Numbered from the stretch's first letter, positions 25,368-33,933 are shown. The stretch: 64,000 bases of DNA from Streptomyces bauhiniae (GCF_004784475.1 NZ_SRRT01000002.1:248001-312000); one strand, 5' to 3'. Notes: generated from the sequence alone by a model not told the origin. Program-made: numbers and translations.

Positions 25368-27032
25368 ATGATGGCGAGCGAACACCTCGGGACCGGAACG
25401 ATCCCCGCACCGGCGCCCCCGCTCCCCCGCCCCCGCGAGCGCCGCTGGCTGGTCCCCCTGCTGGTCGCGCTGCTCCTGGCCCAGATGGCGGCCGCGATGG
25501 TCACCACGGCCGTCCGGCAGACGCCCACCATCGACGAGCCGGTCTACGTGGTCACCGCCACCGACTACCTCCACGAGCACCGGCTGCGCTACAACCCCGA
25601 GCACCCGCCGCTCGGCAAGCTCCTGATCGCGGCCGGGATCGCGGTGGCCGCCCCGCACTACGACCCCGGCTTCCCCGGCACCCAGGGCGAGGCGGGCCGC
25701 CATCTGCTGTACGAGTCGGGGAACGACCCCGGGCGGCTGATGCTGTGGGCGCGGCTGCCGGTGATCGCGCTGACCCTGCTCGGCGGGCTGGTGGTGTTCG
25801 CCTTCGCGCGGGACCTGGCGGGGCGGGCGGCCGGTCCGGTGGCGCTCGCGCTGTACGCCTTCTGCCCCGATGTCGTCGCGCACGGCTCGCTGGCCACGCT
25901 GGACCTGCCGATGACCGCCTTCCTGCTGACCTCGGTCTGGCTGGCCTGGCGGGCCCGGAACCGGCCCCGGCTGTACGTGCCGCTCGCCGGGGCGGCGCTG
26001 GGCGCGGCGGTGGCCACGAAGATGAGCGCGCTGCCCGCGATCCCGCTGCTGATGCTGCTGGCCGCCTGGTCGGTGTGGCACGCGCGAGCCGGCGCCGGGC
26101 GGCGGCGGAGGGCGCTGTCGGCGCTCGGGGGCGCGGGAGCGGTGCTGGTGGTGGCGCTGGCCGTCGTCTGGGCTTCCTATCTGGCCGTCGACCCCCGGCT
26201 CGGGTTCGCGCCCGCCGAGCCGATCCCGCCGCTGGCGGGCAAGCGGGCCCTGGTGAGCGGTCTGCTGCCGCTGCCGCCCGCCTACGGCGCCGGGCTGCGG
26301 GCGCAGTTCGCGATGGAGTACTACCCGTGGGAGGGCTTCCTGTTCGGCCGTGTGTACACCGGCGCCCTCTGGTACTACCTGCCGGTGGCCCTCCTGGTGA
26401 AGACCCCGCTGGGCCTGCTGGCCTTAGGCGCGGCCGGTGCCGTGACCGTCCTGGCGGTGCCCCGCCTGCGCCCCGCCGCCCCGTACCTGCTGCTGCCGCC
26501 CGCGCTGCTGCTGGCGGTGGCGATGACGGGCGCACGGGACTTCGGCACCCGGTACGCGCTGTTCGTCCCGGTGTTCCTGGCGCTCGCCGGGGGCTGCGTC
26601 ACGCTCTGGCGGCGCCGGTGGGCCGAGGCGCTGGCCGGGGTGCTGGTGCTGTGGGTGGCGGTGAGTTCGCTGCGGACGTTCCCGTACTACCTTCCGTACG
26701 CCAACGAGGCGTTCGGCGGCCCCGCGCGGACGCACCGGCTGCTGCACGACTCCAACGTGGACTGGGGCCAGGACCTCGGCGCGCTCGCGGACCGGCTGCG
26801 GGAGCGGTATCCGGGCGAGCGGGTGTGGCTGGTGTACAAGGGCAGCGGGGTGCCGTCGTACTACGGCATCAAGGCGGGCGCTCCGCTCGCGGTGCCGCCG
26901 GAGCGGGTGCGGGGGCTGCTGGTGGTGTCGGACTCGGCCGCGGCCAAGGCGCGGGGGCGGCTGGCGGAGCTGATCCGGACGAGCCGGCCGGTCGACGACG
27001 TGGGGCACTCGATCACGGTGTACCGGCGCTGA
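25368..27032 (+). CDS. PMT/ArnT-like membrane glycosyltransferase (bldA-dependent)
   Basis: About 554 residues (MM start; the second ATG at 25371 is equally possible). There are around ten membrane helices. The first luminal loop carries TIDEPVYVVTATDYL and RYNPEHPPLGKLL, the acidic and HPP motifs of protein mannosyltransferase/ArnT-type GT-C enzymes using polyprenyl-phosphate sugars. A C-terminal extracellular segment holds DSNVDWGQDLGALADRL. The upstream Gly/Arg-rich in-frame extension looks non-coding. Codon 353 is TTA (26424-26426), the rare Leu codon read by the bldA tRNA, so translation should be limited to late growth. The acceptor (protein, lipid or wall glycan) is unknown. Confidence 0.82.
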   Translation: MMASEHLGTGTIPAPAPPLPRPRERRWLVPLLVALLLAQMAAAMVTTAVRQTPTIDEPVYVVTATDYLHEHRLRYNPEHPPLGKLLIAAGIAVAAPHYDPGFPGTQGEAGRHLLYESGNDPGRLMLWARLPVIALTLLGGLVVFAFARDLAGRAAGPVALALYAFCPDVVAHGSLATLDLPMTAFLLTSVWLAWRARNRPRLYVPLAGAALGAAVATKMSALPAIPLLMLLAAWSVWHARAGAGRRRRALSALGGAGAVLVVALAVVWASYLAVDPRLGFAPAEPIPPLAGKRALVSGLLPLPPAYGAGLRAQFAMEYYPWEGFLFGRVYTGALWYYLPVALLVKTPLGLLALGAAGAVTVLAVPRLRPAAPYLLLPPALLLAVAMTGARDFGTRYALFVPVFLALAGGCVTLWRRRWAEALAGVLVLWVAVSSLRTFPYYLPYANEAFGGPARTHRLLHDSNVDWGQDLGALADRLRERYPGERVWLVYKGSGVPSYYGIKAGAPLAVPPERVRGLLVVSDSAAAKARGRLAELIRTSRPVDDVGHSITVYRR

Positions 27033-27086
27033 CGCTCCGGGCCAACACGCGGGGCCACCAGGGGCGGTGAGCTATGTTGGCTCGTC

Positions 27087-28025
27087 GTGGGAGACAAAGT
27101 CGACGGTCCGGCGCCCTCGCCGCAGCAGGCGCGCGCCCAGGCATCAGCGATCACCTCGGGCGGCCCCGCCACGGGCGCCGAGGCCGCGCCGACCTCCCAG
27201 CTCCGGGCGCTGTTCGACGGGCCCCGCCTCTCCCCCGGACAGCGCCGGGTGGCGCAGTACCTGATCGAACACCTCACCGAGGCCGCGTTCCTGTCCATCA
27301 CCGAGCTGGCCGACCGGGCGGGGGTCAGCCAGCCGTCGGTGACCCGGTTCGCGTCCGCCGTGGGCTTCAGCGGATATCCGGCGCTGCGGGAGCGGCTCCA
27401 GTCGATCGCGCTGGGCGCGCTGGCGGGTCCGGGTGAGGAGGACCGGGCGAACGAGCTGCAGGCGGCCGTGGACGCGGAGATCCAGAACCTGGAGCATCTG
27501 CGCCGCGACCTCGCCGACCCCGACCGGGTGATCCGGGTGGGCCGCGAGCTGTCCCGCTCCACCCCGCTGACCGTGCTGGGGCTGCGGATCTCGGGGTCGC
27601 TGGCGGAGTACTTCGGGTACGCGGCCCGCCGTATCCACCCCGATGTGCGGCTGGTGACGCGGGGCGGCAGCGTGGCGTCGGACGCGCTGTTGCAGTCCCG
27701 TGAGGCGGGCGGCACCTGGGTGCTGGCGTTCGCGATGCCCCGGCACGCGCAGGAGACGCTCGCCGCGCTGCGGGTGGCGCGGGAGGCGGGGCTGAAGGTC
27801 GCGCTGGTCACCGATCTCGCGCTGGGCCCGCTGGCGGAGGAGGCCGACGTCACCTTCGCCACCGGCACCGGCTCCCGGCTGGTCTTCGACTCCTACGCCG
27901 CTCCCGGTCTGCTGGCCGCCGCGCTGCTCCAGGCGATGACCGACGCCGACCCCGAGCGCACCCAGGCCCGGCTGGAGAAGTACGAGCAGGTCGCCGACCA
28001 GCAGCAGTTCTTCCTGCGGGACTGA
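27087..28025 (+). CDS. RpiR-family transcriptional regulator (HTH + SIS)
   Basis: The 312-residue protein has an N-terminal RpiR-type HTH (FLSITELADRAGVSQPSVTRFASAVGFSGYPALRERL, about 70-106) and a C-terminal SIS domain (about 145-285; PLTVLGLRISGSLAEYF, ALRVAREAGLKVALVTD). SIS domains bind phosphosugars, so it probably senses a sugar phosphate. GTG follows a TATGTT -10-like element (27073-27078) by 8 nt, suggesting a leaderless mRNA. A palindrome of the type bound by this family lies just downstream (28054-28071). Confidence 0.88.
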   Translation: MGDKVDGPAPSPQQARAQASAITSGGPATGAEAAPTSQLRALFDGPRLSPGQRRVAQYLIEHLTEAAFLSITELADRAGVSQPSVTRFASAVGFSGYPALRERLQSIALGALAGPGEEDRANELQAAVDAEIQNLEHLRRDLADPDRVIRVGRELSRSTPLTVLGLRISGSLAEYFGYAARRIHPDVRLVTRGGSVASDALLQSREAGGTWVLAFAMPRHAQETLAALRVAREAGLKVALVTDLALGPLAEEADVTFATGTGSRLVFDSYAAPGLLAAALLQAMTDADPERTQARLEKYEQVADQQQFFLRD

Positions 28026-28053
28026 TCTCCGGCGGATCTTCCTGCACCGGCGC

Positions 28054-28071
28054 GGATGAATGTTTTCATCC
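28054..28071. promoter_or_regulatory. Perfect inverted repeat, candidate RpiR operator
   Basis: GGATGAA (28054-28060) and TTCATCC (28065-28071) flank TGTT. The core TGAATGTTTTCA resembles the TGAA-N(4-5)-TTCA sites bound by several RpiR/MurR regulators. It starts 29 bp after the RpiR stop codon and 63 bp before the next gene. No T-run follows, so it is less likely to be a terminator. Confidence 0.5.
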
Positions 28072-28133
28072 GTCTTGAAAAGCGGTTGGCATATATAAAT
28101 ACTGCTCCCGGACGACGAGGCACTCCGGAAGCG

Positions 28134-28514
28134 ATGAGCATGCCGATCACCACCACGCGGATCAGTCCCGACTGGCCCTGCCAGGTCAAGCAGCCGGGCA
28201 GCTACGACTGGGAACGCTCGGCGGCCAAGTGGCTGCGCGAGCTGATCCCGGCACGCTACGCCAGCTATCCGGCGCTGATCCGGCACCCCGTCCTGCTGGC
28301 CCGGCACGCCGGGCTCCAGGTGCAGCAGGAGATCCGGGTGGCCCGCACCGCGCTCCAGACCGCCCGCGCCGAACTGCCGATGCTCGGACTGCCGGAGTCG
28401 GTCATCGAGCACACCATCAAGCTGTACGCCGCCGAGCTGCTCCAGCTCCAGCACATCGCGCGCAGTGTCCGCGCCGTCTCCGAGGCACTGGGCACCCGTG
28501 GCACCGGCCGCTGA
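28134..28514 (+). CDS. Hypothetical helical protein
   Basis: The 126-residue protein starts MSMPITTTRISPDWPCQVK. From about residue 25 it is helical (ERSAAKWLRELIPARYASYP; QVQQEIRVARTALQTARAEL; IEHTIKLYAAELLQLQHIAR). There is no signal peptide, membrane helix or metal site. The upstream DNA is AT-rich (atatataaata at about 28091) and follows the candidate RpiR operator, so it may be regulated by the preceding gene. I do not recognise the family. Confidence 0.72.
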   Translation: MSMPITTTRISPDWPCQVKQPGSYDWERSAAKWLRELIPARYASYPALIRHPVLLARHAGLQVQQEIRVARTALQTARAELPMLGLPESVIEHTIKLYAAELLQLQHIARSVRAVSEALGTRGTGR

Positions 28515-28613
28515 CCCCGCTCTCCGCGCACCCCGTCCGACGCATACCGCCCCTGATGGGAACGGCTGTGCCGGACAAGTGAGCGAACGGCCGGGGTGTG
28601 CCATGCTCATCGC

Positions 28614-30983
28614 GTGACGAGCGAGCCCACCCCCTCCGTGGAGACCGGCTTCGGCGCCGATGTGGCGGCGCTGGCCAAAGTCGTGGCCCGGCAGCGCGCC
28701 GAGATGGAGCGGCTGCGGGACCTCACCGCGTCCTCGGCGGTGCTGGAACGCGCCAAGGGTGCGCTGATGGCCCTGACCGGCCGGTCCGCCGAGGCCGCCC
28801 ACGAGGAGCTGCTCGCCCGCGCCGAGGCCGGGCGCCGCACCCTGATCGAGGAGTGCTGGCTCACCCTGGGCGCACTGGAGCCCCCGAAGTCGGCGGCGCC
28901 GGACGCGGACCCGGCCGGGGTGCCGGCGCCGGCGTCCCCCTCCCGCAAGCCCGCGCCGACCGCGCCCGGCGACCTCGCGGACGTCCTGGCCGACCTGGGC
29001 CGTGCCCTGGTGCGGGTCGGCTCGCCGCAGGAGCTGGCCGGGGTTCTGCTGCGCCACCTGGGCCCGGACGCGGCCGCCGACGCCGTCCTGCTGTACCAGC
29101 GCCTCCCCGACGACGGCCTCGAACTCATCGGGTACGCGGGCATCGACGCCGCCCTCGCCGGGCGCTGGCACCACATGCCCGAGATGAACCGGCTCGCCCC
29201 GCTGGAGTGCCTGCGCACCGGCGAGCCGCGCTGGCTGGAGAACCTCGCCGAGGACCGGCGCCACTACCTGCTCGGGGACCCGCCGGAGCGCTGGCTGTCA
29301 CGGGCCTGGCTGCCGGTGCCGGGCGGCGACGGCTCGGGCGTGGCGCTCGGCGTACTGCGCGCCCAGGAGGGGCCGTTCGAGCCCCGCGAACGTCAACTGC
29401 TGCTGGGCGCCGCCCGGTTGTGCGCGGGGCGGCTGCGCGCCTTCGACGCGGACCGGGCCGGCGACGCGGACGGCGTCACCCCGTACGTGCAGACGGTGCT
29501 CGACGCGCTGCCGGGTGCCGCGATCCTGCTGCGCCCGCTGCGCGCCGCCTCCGGCGCGGTCGAGGACTACCGGATCGAGGCCGTGAGCCCGGAGGCGGTC
29601 GACGTGTTCGGCAACACCGGGCGCGAGATGCTGGGCCGGCAGATCCTCGAGAGCTATCCCACCGTCGCGGGCGAGCAGTTGTGGCACGGCTATCTGACGG
29701 CGCTCACCACGGGCGTGCCCTTCGAGAGCGCGCCGTTCGCCTACCAGGACGTGGTGGACGGCGTCCCGGTGACCGCCACGTACTCCGTACGGGCGGCGCC
29801 GCTGGGCGACGGGCTGCTGGTGACCTGGCTGCGGCTGGACCCGGTGGACCGGCAGGAGCAGCGGCTGTGGGACGTGCAGCGGCTGGGCAACCTGGGCTGG
29901 GCCAACTGGAACCTGGTCACCGGCGAGACCTCCTGGTCCGCGCAGACGTACGCCGTGCTCGGTCTCAACGCGGCGCGCGGGCCGGTGCCGTTGGCGGAGC
30001 TGCCCGCGCTGGTGGCGCCGCAGGACGCGGCTCCGCTGCGGGCCGCGATCACCGGACTCGTGCGCCACGCCCGCCCCTTCGACGTGCCCTTCCGTATCGA
30101 CGCGCCGGGCGGGGTACGGCACCTGCGGATCGTCGCGGAGGCGGTGACCGAGCCGGACGGCACGCCCGCCGAGGTGCACGGCTTCGTGCAGGACCTCACC
30201 GCCCAGCGCAGCGCCGAACTCGCGCTGGTGGAGAGCGAGCGGGCGATGCTGCTCCAGCGCGGGGTGCTCCAGGCCGAGCGGGCGCTGGCCGACCGGTTGC
30301 AGCACGCGCTGCTGCCGCTGCCGGCCGGACCGGTCCGGCTGGCCGGGCTGCGGGTCGAAGTCGCCTATCTGCCCGGCCAGTCGGGCATCCAGGTGGGCGG
30401 TGACTGGTTCAGCGCGGTCGAACTCTCCGACAGCACGGCGCTGTTCGTGGTCGGTGACGTGGCGGGGCACGGCATCGGGGCGGTGGCCACCATGGCCCAA
30501 CTCCGGTTCACCGCCAAGGGCATGGTGGGCACGGGCTCCTCGCTGACCGGCGCGCTGACCCGGCTGAACACCCTGCTGCTGCACTCACGGGACGGTCGCT
30601 CCACCGCCACCATGGTCCTCGCCCGCTACGACCCCACGACCCGCGTCCTGACCTGGGCGCAGGCCGGGCATCCCCCGCCGCTGCTGGTGCGCGGGGACAC
30701 CGCCCGCTTCCTCACCCGGCCCGTCGGCATGCTGCTCGGCGCCGGCGCGAACCCGGTGTTCGACTCCGCCGAGGCCCGGCTGGAGCCCGGCGACCGGCTG
30801 CTGCTGTTCACCGACGGTCTGGTGGAGCGCCCCGGCGAGGACGTCCACACGGGCTTCGCCCGGCTCGCCGAGACGGTCCGCACCAAGGGCGGCGACAGCC
30901 TGGACTCGCTGCTCGCCTCGATGCTGGTGGACGAGCACCGCGACGACGTGTGCGTGGTGGACATCCGGCTGCCGGAGGAGTGA
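28614..30983 (+). CDS. ANTAR-GAF-PAS-SpoIIE phosphatase
   Basis: About 789 residues. The N-terminus has an ANTAR-like RNA-binding fold (about 15-80; VLERAKGALMALTGRSAEAAHEELL). A GAF domain (about 110-270), a PAS region (about 285-415), a second PAS (about 420-530; GWANWNLVTGETSWSA) and a SpoIIE PP2C domain (about 565-789) follow. The last carries GIQVGGDWFSAVEL, VVGDVAGHGIGA and LLFTDGLVERP, with the metal-binding aspartates. There is no HATPase domain and no membrane helix. ANTAR domains usually sit at the C-terminus of regulators and control antitermination, so an N-terminal ANTAR joined to a phosphatase is notable. GTG at 28614 has no ribosome site; a GTG 18 nt upstream is the alternative. 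Confidence 0.85.
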   Translation: MTSEPTPSVETGFGADVAALAKVVARQRAEMERLRDLTASSAVLERAKGALMALTGRSAEAAHEELLARAEAGRRTLIEECWLTLGALEPPKSAAPDADPAGVPAPASPSRKPAPTAPGDLADVLADLGRALVRVGSPQELAGVLLRHLGPDAAADAVLLYQRLPDDGLELIGYAGIDAALAGRWHHMPEMNRLAPLECLRTGEPRWLENLAEDRRHYLLGDPPERWLSRAWLPVPGGDGSGVALGVLRAQEGPFEPRERQLLLGAARLCAGRLRAFDADRAGDADGVTPYVQTVLDALPGAAILLRPLRAASGAVEDYRIEAVSPEAVDVFGNTGREMLGRQILESYPTVAGEQLWHGYLTALTTGVPFESAPFAYQDVVDGVPVTATYSVRAAPLGDGLLVTWLRLDPVDRQEQRLWDVQRLGNLGWANWNLVTGETSWSAQTYAVLGLNAARGPVPLAELPALVAPQDAAPLRAAITGLVRHARPFDVPFRIDAPGGVRHLRIVAEAVTEPDGTPAEVHGFVQDLTAQRSAELALVESERAMLLQRGVLQAERALADRLQHALLPLPAGPVRLAGLRVEVAYLPGQSGIQVGGDWFSAVELSDSTALFVVGDVAGHGIGAVATMAQLRFTAKGMVGTGSSLTGALTRLNTLLLHSRDGRSTATMVLARYDPTTRVLTWAQAGHPPPLLVRGDTARFLTRPVGMLLGAGANPVFDSAEARLEPGDRLLLFTDGLVERPGEDVHTGFARLAETVRTKGGDSLDSLLASMLVDEHRDDVCVVDIRLPEE

Positions 30984-30987
30984 GGGA

Positions 30988-31590
30988 TCAGCCGGTGCGG
31001 GACTCCAGGTCGCGACGGGTGTCGTCGCCGTAGACACCGGTCTCGTCGCCCCGGATGCCGTACCAGAGCTGGAACCTCGCCACGGCTTCGGTGAGCCGGG
31101 TGTCGTAGGGGCCGGTGGCGGAGCCGTCGCGGAAGACGTCGGGGATGCGGAGGAGGCGGCGGCGCAGCTCGGTGACCTCGGGGCCGGAGTCGCCTTCGCG
31201 GAGGGTGCCGGGGCCGTCGGGGTCGGCCTTCGAGGGAGCGGAGGGGACGGGGGACGGCGCGGGGCGCGCGGTGGGTTCGTGACGGCCGGGGAGCAGGAGG
31301 GCGCAGCCGAAGCCGACGAGGACGGCTGCCGCCAACGCCAGTGCGACGGCCCAGCGCCGCCGACGCGACCTCGGGGCCGCCGGGTCCTCCGCCGGGACCG
31401 GCGGCAGTTCCTCGGTGTCGGCATCGTCGTCCGCGTCGGCGGGCGGCCCGGTCCGCGCCCCCTCCCCCGGTTCCGGCATCAGCTCGCGCATCAGCTCCGC
31501 GAGGGCGTCGGTGGGGCGGGCGCGCAGGACGCGTACGGGTTCCACGACCCGTGCGGGGCGCGGGCGTTCGGGATCGGGGGGTGTCGGCAC
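30988..31590 (-). CDS. Membrane-anchored peptidoglycan-binding domain protein
   Basis: The 200-residue protein has an acidic cytoplasmic N-terminus (DADDDADTEELPPVPAED), a stop-transfer basic patch (RSRRRR) and one membrane helix (WAVALALAAAVLVGFGCALLL, about 79-99). A Pro/Ser linker follows, then a C-terminal PG_binding_1 domain (LREGDSGPEVTELRRRLLRI, RLTEAVARFQLWYGI, GVYGDDTRRDLE). This predicts a type II membrane protein touching the wall. It converges with the ANTAR-SpoIIE gene at a 4 bp gap. No enzymatic domain is present. Confidence 0.85.
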   Translation of the reverse strand: MPTPPDPERPRPARVVEPVRVLRARPTDALAELMRELMPEPGEGARTGPPADADDDADTEELPPVPAEDPAAPRSRRRRWAVALALAAAVLVGFGCALLLPGRHEPTARPAPSPVPSAPSKADPDGPGTLREGDSGPEVTELRRRLLRIPDVFRDGSATGPYDTRLTEAVARFQLWYGIRGDETGVYGDDTRRDLESRTG

Positions 31591-31657
31591 GCTGCTCTCC
31601 TTCCGTCCCTCGCCGGGGATTACGGAGCGCGGGGCGGCGCCGTTCAGCGGGCCCCCG

Positions 31658-32509
31658 TCACGCCGGGGCCAGGGCGCCCGCCAGCACGAAGCGGCTCAGG
31701 GACGCGGTGAACGTGCCCACGAACGCGTCCTGCTCGTCCTCGGGGAGGACGTCCAAGGAGAGATAGGGGTTCAGGTCCTCCAGCTCGACCAGGAGCAGCT
31801 CACCCTGAAGGGTGCGACAGGCGTCGACGCGCTGGATGCCGTGGCCGAGCGCGTTCCAGTCGATGAAGCCCCGCGCGAACTCCAGGTCGGCGGCGGTCGC
31901 CCGGTACGGCTTCAGCTCCCAGCGGTCGCGGGGGTCGGGGGCGTAGAGGGCGTACTGGAAGTCGTCGTCCACGAAGTAGAAGGACACCTCGTGGACGAAG
32001 TCGATGTGCGGCTGGACCAGGACCGAGCCGTCCGCCACCGGGGCCTCGGCGACGCGGCTCGCGGGGACGGTGCGCAGGCCGAGGGAGTCGGCGCCGTAGG
32101 CCGGCTTGACCACGTACCGGTCGGCGGCGGGCAGCCGGTGCAGATCCTCGGCGCGGTCGACGGTCGGGATGACGGGGAACCCGGCCTCCGTGAGGTCCAG
32201 CAGATATCCCTTGCCGGCCATGTCGGCCTTGCCGGTCAGCGGGTTGTAGACGCGGGCGCCGGTCTCCAGCGCGCGGGCGCGGAACGCCTCGTACTCGGCG
32301 TGATAGCCGAGGACGGGGCCGCTGTTGCGGACCACGACGGCGTCGAAGCCGTCCATCAGCGCGGCCGCGTCCCTCGGGTGGCACAGGGCGAGGTCGAAGT
32401 GGTCGCGCAGCCGGGAGGTGAGGAAGACGTCCTCGTCGCCGTAGCGACGCCCGCGGGCCGGGTACGCCAGGTCGGTGACGTAGAGCAGGCGGGGGCGGGC
32501 GGAGGGCAT
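31658..32509 (-). CDS. ATP-grasp-like protein
   Basis: The 283-residue protein begins LLYVTDLAYPARGRRYGDEDVFL. Further ATP-grasp-like features are VYNPLTGKADMAGKGYLLDL (about 110-129), RYVVKPAYGADSLGLRTV (a lysine and Gly-rich nucleotide loop), VLVQPHIDFVHEVSFYFV and LLLVELEDLNPYLSL (acidic Mg site, E-x-N). ATP-grasp enzymes ligate a carboxylate to an amine or thiol. GAGGAG lies about 9 nt upstream of the ATG at 32509. No amino-acid or peptide partner gene is adjacent, so the reaction is unknown. Confidence 0.75.
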   Translation of the reverse strand: MPSARPRLLYVTDLAYPARGRRYGDEDVFLTSRLRDHFDLALCHPRDAAALMDGFDAVVVRNSGPVLGYHAEYEAFRARALETGARVYNPLTGKADMAGKGYLLDLTEAGFPVIPTVDRAEDLHRLPAADRYVVKPAYGADSLGLRTVPASRVAEAPVADGSVLVQPHIDFVHEVSFYFVDDDFQYALYAPDPRDRWELKPYRATAADLEFARGFIDWNALGHGIQRVDACRTLQGELLLVELEDLNPYLSLDVLPEDEQDAFVGTFTASLSRFVLAGALAPA

Positions 32510-32629
32510 ACGGGATCTCCTCGTACGGGCCGGGTGCCGACAGGGTGGAGAAAGGTTACGTCGCGGGAGACGGACGATGATCGCCGGGCCCGTGCGGAGC
32601 ACTCGGTTCCCTCACCGGGGCCGGTGGGC

Positions 32630-32643
32630 TGCACTCAGTGCCA
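32630..32643. promoter_or_regulatory. Palindrome CACTCAGTG at the TetR promoter
   Basis: CACTCAGTG (32632-32640) within TGCACTCAGTGCCA is an inverted repeat. It lies where the -35 of the TetR promoter would be (-10 TACGTT at 32662-32667, 7 nt before the ATG). The same element recurs at 33436-33444 before the OB-fold gene. Confidence 0.6.
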
Positions 32644-32674
32644 GAGGCGGCCGCCGAGTGCTACGTTCCCGTCC

Positions 32675-33406
32675 ATGAGCACCAGCAGTGCGGCGCCGCC
32701 CGCGAAGCCGCCGATGCGGGACGCCCTGGTGGCGGCCGCCTTCCAGCTCTTCCTGGAGCGCGGGTACGAGCAGACCACGGTGGACGACATCGTGGCGCTG
32801 GCGGAGGTCGGACGGCGGTCGTTCTTCCGCTACTTCCCCTCCAAGGAGGACGTGGTCTTCCCCGACCACGAGAGCTGCCTGGCCGACATGACCGCGTTCC
32901 TCGCGGCGGGCGAGAGCGACGAGGAACCGGTCCGGCGGGTGTGCGACGCGGCCCGGCTGGTGCTGCGCATGTACGCGGAGAACCCGGCGTTCTCGGTCCA
33001 GCGCTACCGGCTCACCCGCCGGGTGCCGGGGCTGCGGGCGTACGAGCTGTCGGTCGTCTGGCGTTACGAGCGCGCGCTCGCCGCGTATCTGCGCGGCCGG
33101 TTCGCGGGGCGGCCGGACGGCACCCTGCGCGCGGACGTGATCGCGGCCGCGGTGGTCGCCGCGCACAACAACGCCCTGCGCTCCTGGCTGCGTTCGGATG
33201 GCAAGGGGGACGCGGAGGCGGCCGTGGACCACGCGCTGGCCTGCGTGCAGTCGGCCTTCGCCGACGCGCCGGCCCGGCCCGCGCCCTCCCCCTTCCCGCC
33301 CGAGTCGCCGCGCCCCGACGACGTGGTGGTCCTGGTGGCCCGCCGGGACGCTCCCCTGTGGCAGGTGGTCCGGCAGTTCGAGGCGGCGCAGGGCGAGAGC
33401 CGGTAA
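32675..33406 (+). CDS. TetR-family transcriptional regulator
   Basis: The 243-residue protein has an N-terminal HTH (DALVAAAFQLFLERGYEQTTVDDIVALAEVGRRSFFRYFPSKEDVVF in outline, about 15-62). A helical domain follows (RRVCDAARLVLRMYAENPAF; LSVVWRYERALAAYLRGRF), and a Pro-rich C-terminal extension ends in VVLVARRDAPLWQVVRQFE. The FFRYFPSKEDV form is typical of TetR regulators linked to acyl-CoA metabolism. The ATG follows TACGTT by 7 nt, suggesting leaderless translation. Matching palindromes lie upstream of this gene and of the following OB-fold gene. Confidence 0.88.
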   Translation: MSTSSAAPPAKPPMRDALVAAAFQLFLERGYEQTTVDDIVALAEVGRRSFFRYFPSKEDVVFPDHESCLADMTAFLAAGESDEEPVRRVCDAARLVLRMYAENPAFSVQRYRLTRRVPGLRAYELSVVWRYERALAAYLRGRFAGRPDGTLRADVIAAAVVAAHNNALRSWLRSDGKGDAEAAVDHALACVQSAFADAPARPAPSPFPPESPRPDDVVVLVARRDAPLWQVVRQFEAAQGESR

Positions 33407-33424
33407 TTAAGGGTACGCAGTGCC

Positions 33425-33453
33425 TTTACGAGTGACACTGAGTGCCATACGCT
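33425..33453 (+). promoter_or_regulatory. OB-fold gene promoter with embedded CACTGAGTG operator
   Basis: TTTACG (33425-33430) and TACGCT (33448-33453) are spaced 17 bp apart. CACTGAGTG (33436-33444) lies in the spacer. It is the reverse complement of the CACTCAGTG at the TetR promoter, so the TetR protein probably represses both. Confidence 0.6.
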
Positions 33454-33522
33454 GTCGCTCGTGCACGGTGGCACGGCATCGGGCACGAGCGGATTCCGGC
33501 CCAGTGCAGGGAGTTGACGAGC

Positions 33523-33924
33523 GTGTACCACTCAGCAGGAACGGCCCAACCGGTGGCGGGCTCGGCGGGCCTCCTCACCGAGCGCCCCGCGGACTCCCTC
33601 GAGTACCAGCGCTGCGGCTGGTGCGGCACCGCGATGTACCACCGGCTCCTGTGTCCGGTCTGCCAGGGCAGCGACCTCCGCACCGAGCGCAGCGAGGGCA
33701 TCGGCACGGTCCGCCACGCCACCATCGTCCACCGCAACACCCCCGCCGCCCGCAACGTCTCCCTCGTCGAACTCGCCGAGGGCTTCGTCGTACGCGGCCG
33801 CGTCATGGGCCCCCTGATCGGCATCCACAGCGGCGACCGCGTCCGCCTGTCCACGGCCGAGGACCCGGTACGCGGCGAGCCGGTCTTCCAGTTGCTGGAC
33901 GAGTCGTGCCGGGCCTGGACCTGA
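33523..33924 (+). CDS. Zn-ribbon/OB-fold protein (DUF35 type)
   Basis: The 133-residue protein has a rubredoxin-like Zn ribbon: YQRCGWCGTAMYHRLLCPVCQGS (about 29-51), two CxxC pairs. An OB-fold follows (GIGTVRHATIVHR, FVVRGRVMGPLIGIHSGDRVRL). DUF35 proteins bind acyl-CoA and partner with thiolases or acyl-CoA enzymes. GGGAG lies about 10 nt before the GTG. A thiolase gene is not present here, which is unusual for the family. It is probably repressed by the adjacent TetR regulator. Confidence 0.82.
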   Translation: MYHSAGTAQPVAGSAGLLTERPADSLEYQRCGWCGTAMYHRLLCPVCQGSDLRTERSEGIGTVRHATIVHRNTPAARNVSLVELAEGFVVRGRVMGPLIGIHSGDRVRLSTAEDPVRGEPVFQLLDESCRAWT

Positions 33925-33933
33925 GGCGATCGG

